Assembly: GCA_937949945.1 (NCBI GenBank) | Contig: CALFEQ010000024.1 | Span: forward strand, 62,001 to 126,000 | Length of the DNA stretch: 64,000 bases | Direction of reading: 5' to 3' | From: an uncultured Myxococcales bacterium | GTDB taxonomy: Bacteria > Myxococcota_A > Polyangia > Polyangiales > Polyangiaceae | In this document: positions 1 through 8,192 of the stretch, piece by piece | Layout of the letters: every line of letters begins with the position of its first letter | Position numbering within the stretch: position 1 is the stretch's first letter | Position numbers and translations under genes: made by a program | Notes under the pieces: generated by a model | Told to the model about the DNA's origin: nothing | The model's input: only the letters and a program-made list of their open reading frames with translations | The model's database searches: none

Positions 1-1031
1 ACCATGATCGCCGGATAGCCCGCCTTCCAGAACGACCAGTGATCGCTCCAGCCGACGCCCGGGACGAACGACGGCAGCGCGGCGCCTTCCGATGGGAAGC
101 TCACGGCGGAGCGGAACGTGCCGATCGCCTCGCGCACGAGCGAGCCCGAGGAGACGTTCCCGACGAACGCCACGAAGTCGCCGCGGTCCGGATAGAACCA
201 CGAGACGATCGGCGGGTACTTCTGCGTCCCCGGCTCGTCCCGGTAGTAGCCGAGCGACTCGAGGCTGATCATCGCGACGATGTCGTCGCCCCGCGCCTTG
301 CACGCCTTGGCGTACTGCAGGCTGCCCATCGACTCGCTCTCGAAGTGCGGCGGCTCTTCGTTCACGAAGGCGACGAACCGGATCGTCCGATACTGCGGTT
401 TGTCGAACGCGCGCGCGAGCGCGAGCAGGACGGCCACGCCGCTCGCGTTGTCGTCGGCGCCCGGCGCGCCCTGCGCGCTGTCGTAGTGAGCGCCCACGAC
501 GACGATCTCGCTCGCGCGACCGTGCCCCTCGCGGACCGCCTCGAGGTTCGCGACCGTGCGACCGTCGACCGTGTAACGGTGCGCCTTGAGCTCGTAGCCC
601 GCGGCCGACATCACGTCTTCGATGTGGTTCCACGCGCGGTCGAGCGTGCCCTTGCGGTCGACGTTCCGCTCGCCGATCTCCCCGGCGAGCTTCGTCACGT
701 CGAACCGCAGCATCCCCGCGAGCGTCCGCTCGTGGTCGTCGAGCGGAGGCAGAGGGCCTCGATGCCTCGTGCCGGGCATCACGATCATCCAGGCGACGAA
801 CCCGACGAAGAACAGCGGGAGCGCGGGCGAGGCGAAGAGAAGCCGACGCCGCGCACGCGGCGACAGACGCTCCCACGCGCGCCGGAGACTCCAGCCACCG
901 CCCTTCGCCGCCTCGCCCTTCGTCTCCGGCGCCTTGCCGCTCGAGCCGCCGTGCTGTCGGTCGTCGCCCGAGTGCGGGCGGAGCGGAGGCCGGCTGCGCC
1001 CCGCCTTCCTGCGCTTCCGGTCCTTCGCCAT
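1..1031 (-). CDS. M28-family zinc peptidase, membrane-anchored, 3' end outside window
   Basis: The minus strand carries an open frame from an ATG at 1031 that runs off the window edge (343 codons visible). It begins with a very basic stretch (MAKDRKRRK), then one hydrophobic segment at about residues 64-85, so the catalytic part probably sits outside the membrane. Family M28 signatures are present in order: GAHYDS (H182, D184), GADDNASG (D193), NEEPP (catalytic-type E225, with E226), SLESLGYY (E258 at the third ligand position) and SDHWSFW (H331). These give a complete two-zinc aminopeptidase site. The natural substrate cannot be told. It is divergent from the repeat protein at 1114. Confidence 0.92.
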   Translation of the reverse strand, partial: MAKDRKRRKAGRSRPPLRPHSGDDRQHGGSSGKAPETKGEAAKGGGWSLRRAWERLSPRARRRLLFASPALPLFFVGFVAWMIVMPGTRHRGPLPPLDDHERTLAGMLRFDVTKLAGEIGERNVDRKGTLDRAWNHIEDVMSAAGYELKAHRYTVDGRTVANLEAVREGHGRASEIVVVGAHYDSAQGAPGADDNASGVAVLLALARAFDKPQYRTIRFVAFVNEEPPHFESESMGSLQYAKACKARGDDIVAMISLESLGYYRDEPGTQKYPPIVSWFYPDRGDFVAFVGNVSSGSLVREAIGTFRSAVSFPSEGAALPSFVPGVGWSDHWSFWKAGYPAIM

Positions 1032-1113
1032 CGGCGCCGCATCTTAAGCCCACGGCACTTCGTGAAAAAGCGGCCTCGTGCTAAGTGTCGCAGGCTCGCA
1101 GGCAGGAGAGGGC

Positions 1114-2253
1114 ATGGCGACGATCGTCGAGAGTCTGGGCAAGGAGCTGGAAGAGCTCGACCGTGAATACCAGGAGCACTTCGCGGGGCAGCCGCGCCTC
1201 ACGCGCGACGTCGCGCAGCTCGATCGAATCATCGAGCGCGGGACCTCGATCCTGAACCGCATCGACCAGATCCCTGCGCCCGCCCAGGGGCCCGACCTCG
1301 TACGCCTCCGCGAAGCGACCGTGCAGAGCCTGGGGCTGTACACGCAGGAGCGCGCCGCGATCGTCCGTGCCCAGGAGGTCGGGCCGAAGTTCGAGGCATT
1401 CTCCCAGGAGGCCACGAGCGCGAACCTCGTCTTCGCCCGCTACGGTCGTCACTTCGCCGGGAAGAACCGCGCGACGCGCGACCTCGCGCTCCTCGGGGAG
1501 CTCGTCGACGAGCTCAAGCAGATCGAGAAGCGCATGACGGCGCTCCTCGAGGAGACACCGCGCGACGAGTTCGAGCGCGACCGCGAGGTGGTGAGGACCA
1601 ACCTCGCGCGCTACCAGTCGGAGATCGATCTCATCGACAAGGCGCAGAAGAGCGGCGATCCCGCCCAGCGCGCCAGCATCCTCGCGACGCTCGCGAACTC
1701 GCAGTTCGCCATCTACCAGATCCACTTCGCCGGAGAGCCGCGCGTGTCTCGCCGCCCCGGCCTCCTCATGCGGGTCGTCTCTTCGCTGAAGAAGATCCAC
1801 GAGGCGATGGTCTCGCTTCGTGACGGCGGGCTCGACCTCGAGTTCAACACGAAGAACATCGAGATCGTCGCCGACCGCTTGAAGATGTACGAAAGCGAGC
1901 TGGCGCAGATCCGCAAGGTCCGCCAGTCCACGCCGATGCCGGACATCATGGGCGAGCTCGGCTCCGCCGCGAACAAGCTGTTCGACGAATACCGCCAGCA
2001 CTTCGCCGGCAAGCCGCGCACGCAGGTCGACGTCGAACGTCTCGGCAACATCTGCGACAAGCTCGCGGAGATCCGCCGCCAGATGCACGAGATGTCGTGG
2101 GCGGAAGACAACGAGATGAACGAGAAGAACTACGAGATCGTGACCGAGCAGCTCGTCATGTTCGAGGGCGAGTACGAGGCGATCCAGATGGCCCGCCAGC
2201 AAGCGGCACAGAGCGAGGCGGGGACGAAGACGCCGGCGGAGTGGAAGAGCTGA
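1114..2253 (+). CDS. four-repeat helical protein with HFAG signature, function unknown
   Basis: The 379-residue protein is preceded by a good ribosome site (GGAGAGG just before the ATG); the reading frame is open further upstream but without such a site. It contains four copies of a unit of about 91 residues, each opening with an HFAG motif followed by a short basic turn; the histidines fall at residues 22, 113, 204 and 296. The rest of each unit is charged and heptad-like (for example ELEELDREYQ, LVDELKQIEKR), predicting helical hairpins or coiled coil. There is no signal peptide, membrane segment or cysteine, so it is probably cytoplasmic. I do not recognise the family. A structural or scaffolding role would be a guess. 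Confidence 0.85.
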   Translation: MATIVESLGKELEELDREYQEHFAGQPRLTRDVAQLDRIIERGTSILNRIDQIPAPAQGPDLVRLREATVQSLGLYTQERAAIVRAQEVGPKFEAFSQEATSANLVFARYGRHFAGKNRATRDLALLGELVDELKQIEKRMTALLEETPRDEFERDREVVRTNLARYQSEIDLIDKAQKSGDPAQRASILATLANSQFAIYQIHFAGEPRVSRRPGLLMRVVSSLKKIHEAMVSLRDGGLDLEFNTKNIEIVADRLKMYESELAQIRKVRQSTPMPDIMGELGSAANKLFDEYRQHFAGKPRTQVDVERLGNICDKLAEIRRQMHEMSWAEDNEMNEKNYEIVTEQLVMFEGEYEAIQMARQQAAQSEAGTKTPAEWKS

Positions 2254-2261
2254 CGGCGGGA

Positions 2262-2480
2262 GGCTCCGGGCTCCAGGCTCCAGGCTCCAGTTTGGTAAGC
2301 CATTGCACGACGAACGAGCCTGATGACACCGGCAACACCGAGTCGTGGGCAAGGCCATGGCCTCGCGCTTGTCGCCCGGTCCCGCTGAGCCAGATGCCTG
2401 ACAGCTCACCGACTCGTGCGCGAAGCGCGATGACCTACCAGCCCGTCTCCCCTGGAGCCTGGAGCCTGGAGCCTGGAGCC
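2262..2480. repeat. inverted pair of heptamer arrays (GGCTCCA x4 / TGGAGCC x4)
   Basis: Four tandem heptamers GGCTCCR occupy 2262-2289, shortly after the stop of the repeat protein. Their reverse complement, TGGAGCC four times, occupies 2453-2480, ending 8 bases before the next start codon. The arms can pair over 28 bases with a single mismatch, leaving a 163-base loop with no recognisable gene. The right arm also provides the only GGAG sequences near the downstream ATG, so folding could hide the ribosome site. That last point is inference. Confidence 0.8.
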
Positions 2481-2488
2481 TGATCGTC

Positions 2489-3247
2489 ATGCCCACCCAC
2501 GTCTCGATCCACGACGTCTCCCCCGCCTGGGAACGCGAGGTCGATCTCGCGCTCGAGATGGCTCACGCGGCGGGGGTGCGGCCGGCGTTGCTCGTCGTGC
2601 CGGATTTCCACGGGCGGGCGTGTCTCTCCGATCACCCTCGCTTCGTCGACAAGCTGCGGTCGCTCGCGGGCGACGGGCACGAGATCTACCTGCACGGCTA
2701 CTACCATCGTGCGCGCGCTTGGGAGGATCCGGCGCGCGAAGAAGGGAGCGGGGACGGGCGCGGAATCGGGGCGCGGCTTCGGCACGCGTTCGCTCAGAAG
2801 GTGGTCTCCGCGAGCGAGGCCGAGTTCAGCGACGTGTCGCGCGAAGAGGCGATCGCGCGGCTCGACGACGGCGAGCGCATGTTGAAGGAGGCGGGGCTCG
2901 CGATCGCCGGGTTCGTGCCGCCGGCGTGGTCGATGCCTCGATGGGTCCTCGAGCTGCTCGGCGAGCGCGGCTACCGGTTCACGGAGGATCACCTCCGCGT
3001 CTACGATCCGGCGCGCAAGCGATCGCGCCCGAGCGTGGTCCTCAACTTCGCGAGCCGCACTCCGGCGCGACTCTTCTCGACCGTCGCATGGTGCAGGCTG
3101 GCTCGGCCCGCGCGGCGATGGGCCCCGGCGCGCATCGCGATCCATCCGGCGGACATGCGCTTCGCGCTGTTGCGGAGCGAGATCGCTTCGCTGCTCGCAT
3201 GGGGGTCCGGCGACTTCGTCGAGGAAGGGACGCGTCTGCTCGACTGA
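2489..3247 (+). CDS. polysaccharide deacetylase-like protein (DUF2334 type)
   Basis: The 252-residue protein opens with the SIHDVSP motif, in which the HD pair is typical of NodB-fold deacetylases of the DUF2334 group, and continues with LLVVPDFHG, GHEIYLHGYYHR (histidine ligands) and GFVPPAWSMP. It lacks a signal peptide, so action on a cytoplasmic or unusual carbohydrate substrate is likely. The length is normal for the group. The start lies immediately after the heptamer inverted repeat, whose GGAG units are the only ribosome-site candidates. The substrate is unknown. Confidence is good for the fold and modest for the reaction. Confidence 0.8.
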   Translation: MPTHVSIHDVSPAWEREVDLALEMAHAAGVRPALLVVPDFHGRACLSDHPRFVDKLRSLAGDGHEIYLHGYYHRARAWEDPAREEGSGDGRGIGARLRHAFAQKVVSASEAEFSDVSREEAIARLDDGERMLKEAGLAIAGFVPPAWSMPRWVLELLGERGYRFTEDHLRVYDPARKRSRPSVVLNFASRTPARLFSTVAWCRLARPARRWAPARIAIHPADMRFALLRSEIASLLAWGSGDFVEEGTRLLD

Positions 3248-3337
3248 TCCACGAAGCGACAGCGCGCGCAGCCGCGGCGTGCGAGCTCGACCGTCCGGGC
3301 TGGCCCCTTCCCGCCGGCGGTGGTATTCGCAGCGACG

Positions 3338-4180
3338 ATGACGGGCAAGGGTTTGACCTGGACGGCCGCTCATCTCAAGGCCGCGGCCACACCCGAAGAC
3401 GTGCGCACGGCCATCGCCGAGGCGACGGCCCAGCTCGGCGATGCGTCGATTCCGGCCTCGACGGTGCTCGCGCTCCTCGAAGAGCTCGCGCTCGACGCCG
3501 TGAAGATGCGCAGCGAGCTCCGCGCAGCCACCCGCGTGAGGGAGGCGCTGCTCGCGAGCGTCGCTCACGATCTGCGCAACCCGCTCAACACGTTCGCGAT
3601 GAGCGCCGGTCTGCTTCGCGATGATCTCGAAGGTCCCGAGCTCGACCGGACGCGGGCGCTCAATCTCCTCGCGCGCATGGACCGAGCGTCCGTGCGGATG
3701 CAGGCGCTCATCGAGGACCTGCTCGAAGCCAGCCGCATCGAGGCGGGAGCCGTCGAGTTGAATCGCAAGCCGGAGGACGCCGGCGCGATCGCTCGCGCCG
3801 CGATCGAGAAGGCCCGGCCCGCGGTCGCAGAGAAGGGCGCGACCCTCGACGAGGGCGCGATCGCCGACGACGCGACCGTCGAGCTCGACAAGGCGCGCAC
3901 GGTCGACGCCCTGACGAAGCTCGTCCTCGTCACGCTGAAGACGACCGGAGAGGGCGGCATGATCCGCCTCGGGGTCGAACGAGCCGACGAGAAGGTCGTC
4001 TTCACCCTGCGCTCCTCGCCTGCCCGCGCCTCGGCGAGCGCGACCGCGCACGACGAGAGCCGCGGAGGGCTCGCGTTCCTCATCGCGCGGGGCCTCGTCG
4101 TCGCGCAGGGCGGTCAGCTCGGCACCGAGCTGACGCCCGAAGGTCCGCGCACGCTCGTGACGTTCCCTGCCCGCCGCTGA
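3338..4180 (+). CDS. histidine kinase-like protein with degenerate ATPase domain
   Basis: This 280-residue soluble protein has no receiver, PAS or membrane segment. A HisKA dimerisation helix with H-box VAHDLRNPLN places the phospho-acceptor at H77. The C-terminal part resembles a HATPase domain, but where the N-box asparagine is expected the sequence reads LTKLVLVTLKTT, and the DxGxG motif is absent. Only a weak G2-like GGLAFLIARGLVVAQGG remains. ATP binding is therefore doubtful; it may act as a phosphotransfer or regulatory partner. The ATG at 3338 is chosen over an in-frame GTG at 3320. It lies close to another soluble kinase (5091) and a sigma-54 regulator (6147). Confidence 0.8.
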   Translation: MTGKGLTWTAAHLKAAATPEDVRTAIAEATAQLGDASIPASTVLALLEELALDAVKMRSELRAATRVREALLASVAHDLRNPLNTFAMSAGLLRDDLEGPELDRTRALNLLARMDRASVRMQALIEDLLEASRIEAGAVELNRKPEDAGAIARAAIEKARPAVAEKGATLDEGAIADDATVELDKARTVDALTKLVLVTLKTTGEGGMIRLGVERADEKVVFTLRSSPARASASATAHDESRGGLAFLIARGLVVAQGGQLGTELTPEGPRTLVTFPARR

Positions 4181-4228
4181 ACGGCCTTCGGCTCGCGGCG
4201 CCCGTCCGAGAGCGCCGAGGACCCGAGG

Positions 4229-4840
4229 TCACCCGAGAGCGAGCGCGAGCTCCCGACGTTGCTCGTGCCGCAGCGCGAGCGAGAGCGAGTAGGCCTCCGC
4301 CGAGGCCAGGCGCAGGCGCGCGGGGATCACGGGACCGAGCGCGTTCGTGCCTCGGGTCGACGCGACGACGTCCGCGAGGATGCGGGCGCACTCGGAGAGC
4401 AGCCTGGCGTCGGCGCTCCCGTCCACGACCGTCGCCGTCGAAGCGAGCCATTCCCAGCGGAGCCGATCGCACGTACGGGCACGGGGGCGAGCGTCGACGC
4501 CGCGGGCAGCGGCAGCGGCGATCGTCGCTTCTTGCAGTGACCGGAGCGAGCCGGCAGCGTCGCGGGCGGCGACGGCGATCTTCTCGTCGCGCGTTCGGCG
4601 CGCGCACAGTTCGAGCCCGGCGACGCAAGCTGCGCACGCGGATGCGATCGCGAGCGCGACTTCGGCCACGCCCTTCGACGCGGGCTTCACGCTCGCGCTC
4701 GTTGCTCGCGAGCTCGCGGGCTTCGACGTGCGTTGCGCATCGATTCGGTGCCCGCTCTCCGGAGGAAATCCCCAATCACGCTTGGAACGTCGCAGCGCTC
4801 GGAGCTTCCTTCGGACTCCCTTCGCCTTCTCCCCCAGCAT
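4229..4840 (-). CDS. hypothetical alanine-rich helical protein, possibly DUF2383/PA2169-like
   Basis: The minus-strand frame gives a 203-residue protein from an ATG at 4840. The frame is open further upstream only from a TTG. After a basic N-terminal 50 residues come Ala-rich amphipathic helices, including LRWEWLASTATVVDG followed by ARLLSECARILADVV. This resembles the last helices of the DUF2383/PA2169 ferritin-like four-helix family, but the metal ligands are not obvious. It is convergent with the kinase at 3338, with a 48-base spacer. The plus strand is also open here, but that translation is Ser/Arg-rich and featureless. The start codon is uncertain. Confidence 0.5.
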   Translation of the reverse strand: MLGEKAKGVRRKLRALRRSKRDWGFPPESGHRIDAQRTSKPASSRATSASVKPASKGVAEVALAIASACAACVAGLELCARRTRDEKIAVAARDAAGSLRSLQEATIAAAAARGVDARPRARTCDRLRWEWLASTATVVDGSADARLLSECARILADVVASTRGTNALGPVIPARLRLASAEAYSLSLALRHEQRRELALALG

Positions 4841-5021
4841 GCGCGCCCGCTTTGCGCGACGCGTGCCACGCGCGAGGGCCTGCGATCCGACCTCGAGCGC
4901 ACGAACACGAGGCTCCACGACCGCCCCACGTGATGCCTTCCGCCACGCGCGAAACGGCGTCGCGACGCACCACGCCGCCAATGGCGAAGCTGACCCGTGG
5001 TGGCCTCCTTTCTGCTTGTGG

Positions 5022-5068
5022 AAAAAACCCCTCCGACGAGGGGAACCCGTTCCCCCTTCGCGAGGGGG
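5022..5068 (-). terminator. tandem hairpins with T-run on the minus strand
   Basis: Read on the minus strand, a stem of CCCCCT/AGGGGG (arms 5063-5068 and 5052-5057) is followed by CCCCTC-CGAC-GAGGGG (5028-5043) and then six T residues (5022-5027). This is a textbook intrinsic terminator shape. No minus-strand gene is seen just upstream, because 5091-5876 is coded on plus. It may stop antisense transcription, or act as a structured leader of the plus-strand kinase. Confidence 0.65.
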
Positions 5069-5090
5069 CCCCTCCTCTCAGCGAGGCAGC

Positions 5091-5876
5091 ATGACCGTCC
5101 AGCCGCTCATCGACGCCAGCGAGCGCGGCGTCCGCCAGACGGGCGCCACCAAGCCCAGCACCCCTGCCGTTGCGACCGATGCCGATCGCGCGTCCGACGA
5201 CGCATCGATGCATCTGCGCACGCAGTTCTTGCGACGCATCGCGCACGACATCGCGTCTCCCACGGGCGTGACGATGACGGTGCTCGAGGAGCTCGCGACC
5301 GAGAGCGACCGGCCCGAGCTGGTCGCCATGGCGCGCCGCGGTCTTCGCCGGCTCCTGCGCTTGTCCGAGCAGCTCGCGCTCACGGCCGACCTCGAGGCAG
5401 GCGCGGTGACGCCGGAGACGAGCAGCGAAGACTTGCGGGACATCGTGAAAGACGCGCTCGAACAAGCCGTCTCGATCGACGGACGGCGCGACATCATGAC
5501 CACCTGCGACGCTCCCGACGCGGACCTGACGGCGAACGTCGATCGACGTCTCGTCACGTCCGTCATCCGTGAAGTGATCGGCAACGCGCTGCGGCTCGCG
5601 AGCTCCCGCGTCGCCGTGCGCGTCGAGTCGGGTACCGAGGGCGAGCTCGTCATCCGCGTCGAGGACGACGGCCCGGGCTTCGCCAGCGACGCGCTCGCGA
5701 CTCTCGGCCAGCGATTCGCGCCGCGGTCCTGCGTGCGCGGCCTCGGTCTCTCGCTCTCGGTCGCGAAGGACGTCCTCGCCGCGCACGGCGGCGACCTGCG
5801 CGTCGAACCGAGCACGCTCCCGCCCGGTCGCCGCGGATCCCGCGGTGCGGCGGTCCTGATGACGCTGCCTCGCTGA
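5091..5876 (+). CDS. soluble sensor histidine kinase
   Basis: The 261-residue kinase lacks transmembrane segments and a recognisable input domain. The first 40 residues are disordered (Ala/Thr/Asp-rich). The H-box RIAHDIASPTG puts the acceptor at H52. The HATPase domain is complete: N-box REVIGNALRLA (N165), EDDGPGF (D192/D193), and G2 box RGLGLSLS at about 216-223. It should autophosphorylate, and the adjacent convergent sigma-54 regulator at 6147-7565 is a natural candidate partner. The leader holds two GC hairpins and no clear ribosome site. Confidence 0.88.
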   Translation: MTVQPLIDASERGVRQTGATKPSTPAVATDADRASDDASMHLRTQFLRRIAHDIASPTGVTMTVLEELATESDRPELVAMARRGLRRLLRLSEQLALTADLEAGAVTPETSSEDLRDIVKDALEQAVSIDGRRDIMTTCDAPDADLTANVDRRLVTSVIREVIGNALRLASSRVAVRVESGTEGELVIRVEDDGPGFASDALATLGQRFAPRSCVRGLGLSLSVAKDVLAAHGGDLRVEPSTLPPGRRGSRGAAVLMTLPR

Positions 5877-6146
5877 GTCCTCGGTCCTCCGTCCTCCGTC
5901 CTCAGTCCCTCAGCGGCGGAGACCGGCAGCGCCGAGCGACTTGCGAACGCACTCGGCGAAGAAGGGTGAGCCTCTCGCTCGATAGCGGCCGCAACGCGAA
6001 CGCGATGGCGAACGGCGCGCGCTTCGCGCGTTTGCCTGCCGTTGCGACTCGCGAAGTCGCAAAGTCGAACGCGTCCCGAGCAGCCGCTCGGCGCCGACCG
6101 TCGTCGATCGCTGAGGTCGCTGAGGACCGAGGACCGAGGACCGACG
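5877..6146. repeat. inverted heptamer arrays (GTCCTCN / CNGAGGAC) at a convergent junction
   Basis: Directly after the stop codon of the kinase, GTCCTCN repeats about five times (5877-5912). The reverse complement CGAGGAC/TGAGGAC repeats three to four times at 6111-6146, abutting the stop codon of the convergent regulator. The arms can pair over about 30 bases with few mismatches. The intervening 200 bases hold no gene I can support. The layout matches the arrays at 2262-2480 and 47531-47592, with a different heptamer. Confidence 0.75.
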
Positions 6147-7565
6147 TCAGGACGGCGGCAGATCCGCCTCCGCCTTGTTGTGACCGTCGCCGCTGCTGCT
6201 GGCGGCGCCCGCGGCGCCGTAGCGTTCGAGCTTGCGGTAGAGCGTGCGCCGGTCGAAGCCGAGCACCTGCGCGGCGCGCGACTTGTTCCCGCCGACCAGC
6301 GACAGGACCCGGAGGATGTAGCGCCGCTCGAGCTCGTCCATCGTGACGATCTCGGTCGGATCGTTGGCCGCCACGACGAAGCGCTCGGCGCGGTAGGCGC
6401 GGATCTTCTCGGGAAGATCCTCGACCGTGATCTGATCGAAGCGCGCGAGGGCGACCGCGTGCTCCATGCAGTTCTCGAGCTCGCGGACGTTGCCCGGCCA
6501 GTTGTACGCCATCAGCTTCTCGGCCGCCGTCGTCGACAGCTCGAGCGTCGGCTTCTGATTGCGCTCGGCGAACTGCTTGAGGAAATGCTGCGCGAGGTGC
6601 AGGACGTCGCCGCCGCGCTCCCGGAGCGGGGGCACGTCGATCTTCACGACGTTGATGCGGTAGTAGAGGTCCTCGCGGAAGCGCTTCTCGTAGACCTCGT
6701 CCTCGAGGTTGCGGTTCGTCGCGGCCACGATGCGCGCGTCGAACGGAATCTCCGAGTTGGCGCCGACCGGGCGCACCTTCCGCTCCTGGAGAGCGCGAAG
6801 GAGCTTCGGCTGCACGTCGATCGGCAGCTCGCCGATCTCGTCGAGGAACAGCGTCCCGCCGCTCGCCTGCACGAAGAGACCCGTGCGCTGCGCCTTCGCG
6901 TCGGTGAAGGCACCCCGTGCGTGACCGAACAGCTCGCTCTCGAGGAGCGAGTGCGGGACGGCGGCGCAGTTGATCGCCACGAACGGCCCGTTCTTGCGAC
7001 GGCTCTTCGCGTGGATGGCGCGCGCGATGAGCTCCTTGCCGGTGCCCGTCTCGCCGTGGATGAGGACCGACGCATCGCTCTCGCCCACGCGGTTGATGAG
7101 CTCGTAGACCCGCCGCATCGCGGCGCTCTGGCCGACGATACGCTGATCGCCGAGGTCGCCGTCGACCGCCTGACGCAGGCGCTTCACCTCGTCGGAGAGG
7201 CGGCGATGCTGGATGGCACGCGAGACGCTCAAGAAGAGCAGCTTCGGATCGACGGGCTTGGTGATGAAGTCGTACGCCCCCACGCGGATCGCGCCGATCG
7301 CGGTCTCGAGGCTCCCCTGCCCGGTGATGACGACGACGGGCATGTCGGGGCGCGTGCCGAGGACGCGTTCGCACAAGTCGAGGCCGCTCATCTCCGGCAT
7401 GCTGAGATCGGTGAGCACCACGTCGAAGTCCTGCTCCGCGACGAGCTCGAGCGCGCGCTGAGCATTGGTCGACGTCGTCACTTTGAAGCCGTGCCGGCCG
7501 AGCGATAGCTCGAGCAAATCGCAGGTCTCCTGTTCATCGTCGACGACCAGGATGTGACCTTTCAT
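6147..7565 (-). CDS. NtrC-type sigma-54-dependent response regulator (GAFTDA variant)
   Basis: This is a 472-residue activator with an N-terminal receiver (DDEQE acidic pocket, phospho-acceptor D53 in VVLTDLSMP, K103), a central AAA+ domain with Walker A GETGTGKE (171-178) and Walker B LFLDEI (239-244), and a C-terminal Fis-type helix-turn-helix ending in RRTLYRKLERYG. The sigma-54 contact loop reads GAFTDA (218-223) rather than the usual GAFTGA, a variant also met in functional activators. The ATG at 7565 follows an AGAGGTG ribosome site and starts exactly at the receiver strand. It is convergent with the kinase at 5091, a plausible cognate. Confidence 0.95.
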   Translation of the reverse strand: MKGHILVVDDEQETCDLLELSLGRHGFKVTTSTNAQRALELVAEQDFDVVLTDLSMPEMSGLDLCERVLGTRPDMPVVVITGQGSLETAIGAIRVGAYDFITKPVDPKLLFLSVSRAIQHRRLSDEVKRLRQAVDGDLGDQRIVGQSAAMRRVYELINRVGESDASVLIHGETGTGKELIARAIHAKSRRKNGPFVAINCAAVPHSLLESELFGHARGAFTDAKAQRTGLFVQASGGTLFLDEIGELPIDVQPKLLRALQERKVRPVGANSEIPFDARIVAATNRNLEDEVYEKRFREDLYYRINVVKIDVPPLRERGGDVLHLAQHFLKQFAERNQKPTLELSTTAAEKLMAYNWPGNVRELENCMEHAVALARFDQITVEDLPEKIRAYRAERFVVAANDPTEIVTMDELERRYILRVLSLVGGNKSRAAQVLGFDRRTLYRKLERYGAAGAASSSGDGHNKAEADLPPS

Positions 7566-8013
7566 CTTCAACACCTCTGAGGAATTCGGAACGAAACGAC
7601 GAGCTCGCGCCCGCTCGGCAACCGGCTGTTCACGAACGCTACAGCTCTGCTGGTTGCTGCGCGACGAGTCGCGGCAGCATGGGTCGTACCAACCACGCAG
7701 CCGCAGCAGCCCCCACCTAAGTCGAAGTCCTCTCGCGGCTTGGACGAGGCAAGATGCCACGGAGGTGGCGTTCTGTCACGAGTGGGACACGAGTCGAGGA
7801 TCCAGCGGTGGATGTCTTTCGACATACCCATCGAAGCAAGCTGCGCCACGAAGCCGCTGCCCCCGCGGTCATCTCTCTCATAGCGCGCGAATCGGACCCC
7901 GCCCACCCCGAAAACCTCTCGTCGAATCGCGGAGTTCCGGGCACCTCGGTTGCTTGACCGAGCAAACGAGCCGTCACGAGCGCCGCCGGACGAGCGCAAG
8001 GGAGCAAACCGAG
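7566..8013. other. 448-base divergent intergenic region without a supported gene
   Basis: This region separates the sigma-54 regulator (minus) from a small plus-strand ORF. I looked for a -24/-12 promoter (GG and GC ten bases apart). The nearest look-alike, TGGCATCTTGC on the minus strand near 7745-7757, has the wrong spacing. Reading frames here are low-quality antisense or out-of-frame extensions. No clear hairpin terminator is visible. Confidence 0.5.
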
Positions 8014-8190
8014 ATGAAAAGCTCACGCCGCAGGCGGTCGCCCGATCCCAAGGAGCAGGCCGCCGACAAGCCGGGGCCCGAGGACGTCCACGAGCAACGC
8101 GAGCTCGACCAGCCGCGCGAAGGCGTCGTCCACACGCCGGCTTCCGAGAGCGAAGGCGAGCGCGAAGCTCCGGCTTCCGGCCCGACCTGA
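8014..8190 (+). CDS. small highly charged hypothetical protein (58 aa)
   Basis: An ATG at 8014, preceded by GGGAGCAAACCGAG, opens a 58-residue frame. The product has a basic N-terminus (MKSSRRRRSP) and an acidic, Pro/Glu-rich remainder with no hydrophobic core, so it is probably disordered. Its stop codon and that of the convergent receiver protein at 8193 lie two bases apart inside the palindrome TGAGCTCA. No family is recognised. The charged composition and ribosome site argue for a real gene, but it could be spurious. Confidence 0.45.
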   Translation: MKSSRRRRSPDPKEQAADKPGPEDVHEQRELDQPREGVVHTPASESEGEREAPASGPT

Positions 8191-8192
8191 GC

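Noticed and set aside
2262..2480. CRISPR-like repeat array
   Set aside because: The units are 7 bases, directly tandem with no spacers, and no cas gene is present.
7566..8013. Sigma-54 (-24/-12) promoter before the regulator gene
   Set aside because: TGGCATCTTGC has GG and GC only 8 bases apart, against the required 12 between equivalent positions.
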